This document shows, piece after piece, positions 62,426 through 64,000 of a stretch of DNA of 64,000 nucleotides (positions are counted from its first letter, which is position 1; the number at the start of each line of letters is the position of its first letter). This DNA is from Rhodococcus qingshengii JCM 15477 (GTDB lineage: Bacteria; Actinomycetota; Actinomycetes; Mycobacteriales; Mycobacteriaceae): the NCBI RefSeq assembly GCF_023221595.1, contig NZ_CP096563.1, positions 6,195,001-6,259,000 on the forward strand, read 5' to 3'. Below the pieces are notes generated by a model. It made no database searches. It was not told the DNA's origin and saw only the letters and a list, made by a program, of their open reading frames with translations. Made by a program: the position numbers and the translations under genes.

Positions 62426-63865
62426 TCACGTGAGCTGCGCCACGGGCTCTTCGCGTTCGTCATCTGACGCATTCGCCCCCGGCGTTGCGCCCGGCCGCCT
62501 GCCGGACTTCGGCCTGTTCAGTTCAGGGTTCCAGGACCCCACGAGCCGGCAGAGGTGGTACATCACGATCAAGACGATGGTGCCGAGCGCGATACCTCCG
62601 AGCGAGAACGTGTCACTGAACTTCAGCGCCGTGTCGCCGATACCGATGATCAGACCGGCGGCAATCGGCATCAGATTCAGCGGGTTCCCGAAGTCGACGC
62701 CGTTCTCTTTCCAGATCTTGGCGCCGAGCAGACCGATCATGCCGAACAGAACCACAAGAATTCCGCCCAGGACGCCGCCGGGCGTCGCCGCCATGACTGC
62801 TCCGAACTTGGGCGAGAAGCCGAGCAGGATCGCGATGAAACCCGCAATCACGTACGCGGCGGTCGAGTACACCCGCGTGGCAGCCATGACACCGATGTTC
62901 TCGGCATGCGTCGTCGTAGGGGAGCCGCCTACTGCGCTGGCGATGGCGGTGGCAAAACCGTCACCGGCAATGGCGCGTCCGATGTACGGGTCGAGATCGT
63001 CGCCCGTGATCTCGGCGACGGCCTTGACGTGTCCGGCGTTTTCCGCGACCAGTGCGATGACACCGGGAAGCACCAGAACGATGAACGTGAGGCTGAACGA
63101 GGGAGCGTGGATACCGACGATCCCGTTGGCTTCGTCCGAGAACGGCGGCAACCCGAACCAGGACGCCGAGTGCACCGAATCCCAGTTGACACGAAAGTGC
63201 TCGGTGGGTGCGCCACTACCACTGGCGGACGTGATCGGACCGGAGAGCCGGTCGAGGACCCACGAGAAGATGTAGCCGAAAACCAGCGCGACGAGAATGG
63301 CGATACGTCCCAGGAAGCCGCGTAGCGCAACGCTCATCACGATCAGTGCAACCATCACGATCAGTGCCACCCACTGATCCTGCGGCCAGTACAACCCCGC
63401 GACAACGGGCGCCAGGTTGAAGCCGATCAACATCACCACAGCGCCGGTGACCACCGGCGGTAGCGCTTTACTGATGACGCCACCGCCGAGAAAGTGGATG
63501 GCGATGCCGACGAATCCCAGAACCAACCCCGACACCAGAATCGCACCGGTCACTTCGGCCGTCGTTCCACCTTGGGCACGAATGGCGGCAACGCCACCGA
63601 CAAAAGCTGCGGATGTTCCGAGGTAGCTAGGGACGTGCCCCTTGACCACCAGCAGGAAGAAGAGCGTACAAAAGCCTGACATCATCACGGCAAGTTGAGG
63701 ATTGAGGCCCATGATGATCGGGAAGACGAACGTCGCGCCGAACATCGACACGACATGCTGGCCGCCCAACCCGATGGTTCTCGCCCAACTGAGTCGCTCG
63801 CCGGGAGCGACCACTTCACCGGCTCCGATGTTCTTTCCGTCTCCGTGCAACGTCCAGATCGGCAT
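62426..63865 (-). CDS. NCS2-family nucleobase permease (UraA/xanthine type)
   Basis: 479 residues from ATG 63865 with AAAGG upstream; a longer reading from 63994 lacks membrane character. It has about 14 membrane segments. NCS2 motifs are Gln-His-Val-Val-Ser-Met-Phe-Gly-Ala-Thr, Glu-Asn-Ala-Gly-His-Val-Lys, and Gly-Gly-Ser-Pro-Thr-Thr-Thr-His-Ala-Glu-Asn-Ile-Gly-Val-Met-Ala. The last is closest to the uracil-permease branch. It likely imports the heterocycle oxidised by the following enzymes. A hydrophilic C-terminal tail of about 35 residues is extra. Confidence 0.92.
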   Translation of the reverse strand: MPIWTLHGDGKNIGAGEVVAPGERLSWARTIGLGGQHVVSMFGATFVFPIIMGLNPQLAVMMSGFCTLFFLLVVKGHVPSYLGTSAAFVGGVAAIRAQGGTTAEVTGAILVSGLVLGFVGIAIHFLGGGVISKALPPVVTGAVVMLIGFNLAPVVAGLYWPQDQWVALIVMVALIVMSVALRGFLGRIAILVALVFGYIFSWVLDRLSGPITSASGSGAPTEHFRVNWDSVHSASWFGLPPFSDEANGIVGIHAPSFSLTFIVLVLPGVIALVAENAGHVKAVAEITGDDLDPYIGRAIAGDGFATAIASAVGGSPTTTHAENIGVMAATRVYSTAAYVIAGFIAILLGFSPKFGAVMAATPGGVLGGILVVLFGMIGLLGAKIWKENGVDFGNPLNLMPIAAGLIIGIGDTALKFSDTFSLGGIALGTIVLIVMYHLCRLVGSWNPELNRPKSGRRPGATPGANASDDEREEPVAQLT

Positions 63866-64000
63866 GACGAGACCTTTCGCAAAGGAGGAAGGTGTTCGAA
63901 ATGCTTTGTGCCCCAGCCCACAAACACCGTGTCTGGAGTGAAACGCTAATGCAGGACCGAGATTCGGACGTGATGACAATCTGCCAGAACCCACTCACCG

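Overview
The window looks like a chromosomal segment of a high-GC actinomycete, almost certainly Rhodococcus of the erythropolis/qingshengii group. The core block dnaB, rplI, rpsR, ssb, rpsF, a GT87 mannosyltransferase, a PonA1-type penicillin-binding protein, a DUF5318 protein, DUF1707 proteins, padR and ino1 follows the order Rv0058 to Rv0046c in Mycobacterium tuberculosis. Accessory genes are inserted between rpsF and the GT87 gene. No tRNA, rRNA or CRISPR array was seen.

Layout. 1-2.4 kb: the 3' end of a chrB-like gene, an MFS exporter and a PAP2 phosphatase whose last four codons were displaced by an IS21-family element (2238-4890, 6-bp target duplication). 4.9-6.0 kb: a poorly coding stretch with remnants. 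6-10.9 kb: dnaB carrying a 417-residue class 3 intein with a LAGLIDADG nuclease, a cluster of DnaA-box-like sites, and the rpsF-ssb-rpsR-rplI operon. 11-18 kb: GT87 enzyme, GNAT, DUF4190 protein, a giant HTH-STAND-WD40 protein and a lone LuxR-type HTH. 18-27.2 kb: cell-envelope core genes, three tandem DUF1707 paralogues, and padR-ino1. 27.4-35.5 kb: 2OG oxygenase, old-yellow-enzyme/FadH-like reductase, a MocR regulator divergent from an FMN-binding protein, a DUF222-HNH protein, and an NfeD-slipin pair.

35.5-44.3 kb: an IclR regulator divergent from an eight-gene organosulfur operon. It encodes a complete ABC importer, a desulfinase homologue that keeps the DszB Cys/His/Arg triad, two SsuD-type flavin monooxygenases, a class II aldolase and a cytosolic SsuA-like protein. 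This looks like a desulfurisation pathway for an unknown organosulfur compound.

44.3-45.8 kb: a retron-type reverse transcriptase. The 240-nt leader in front of it folds on paper into a long closing stem, two small hairpins and one long hairpin, which is the plan of a retron msr-msd RNA. No separate effector gene is linked, and the RT has an extra N-terminal region of about 100 residues. I consider this the best candidate for an undescribed system in the window.

45.8-51.4 kb: RidA, an alpha/beta hydrolase and a second IclR regulator, divergent from a second NitT/TauT-type ABC operon. 51.4-53.3 kb: a YdcF-like membrane protein and an NmrA-like protein. 53.3-63.9 kb: a minus-strand catabolic cluster with a UraA-like permease, a three-subunit molybdenum hydroxylase, its CoxG-like helper, and an ATP-dependent hydantoinase/oxoprolinase pair. 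It probably imports, oxidises and ring-opens an N-heterocycle.
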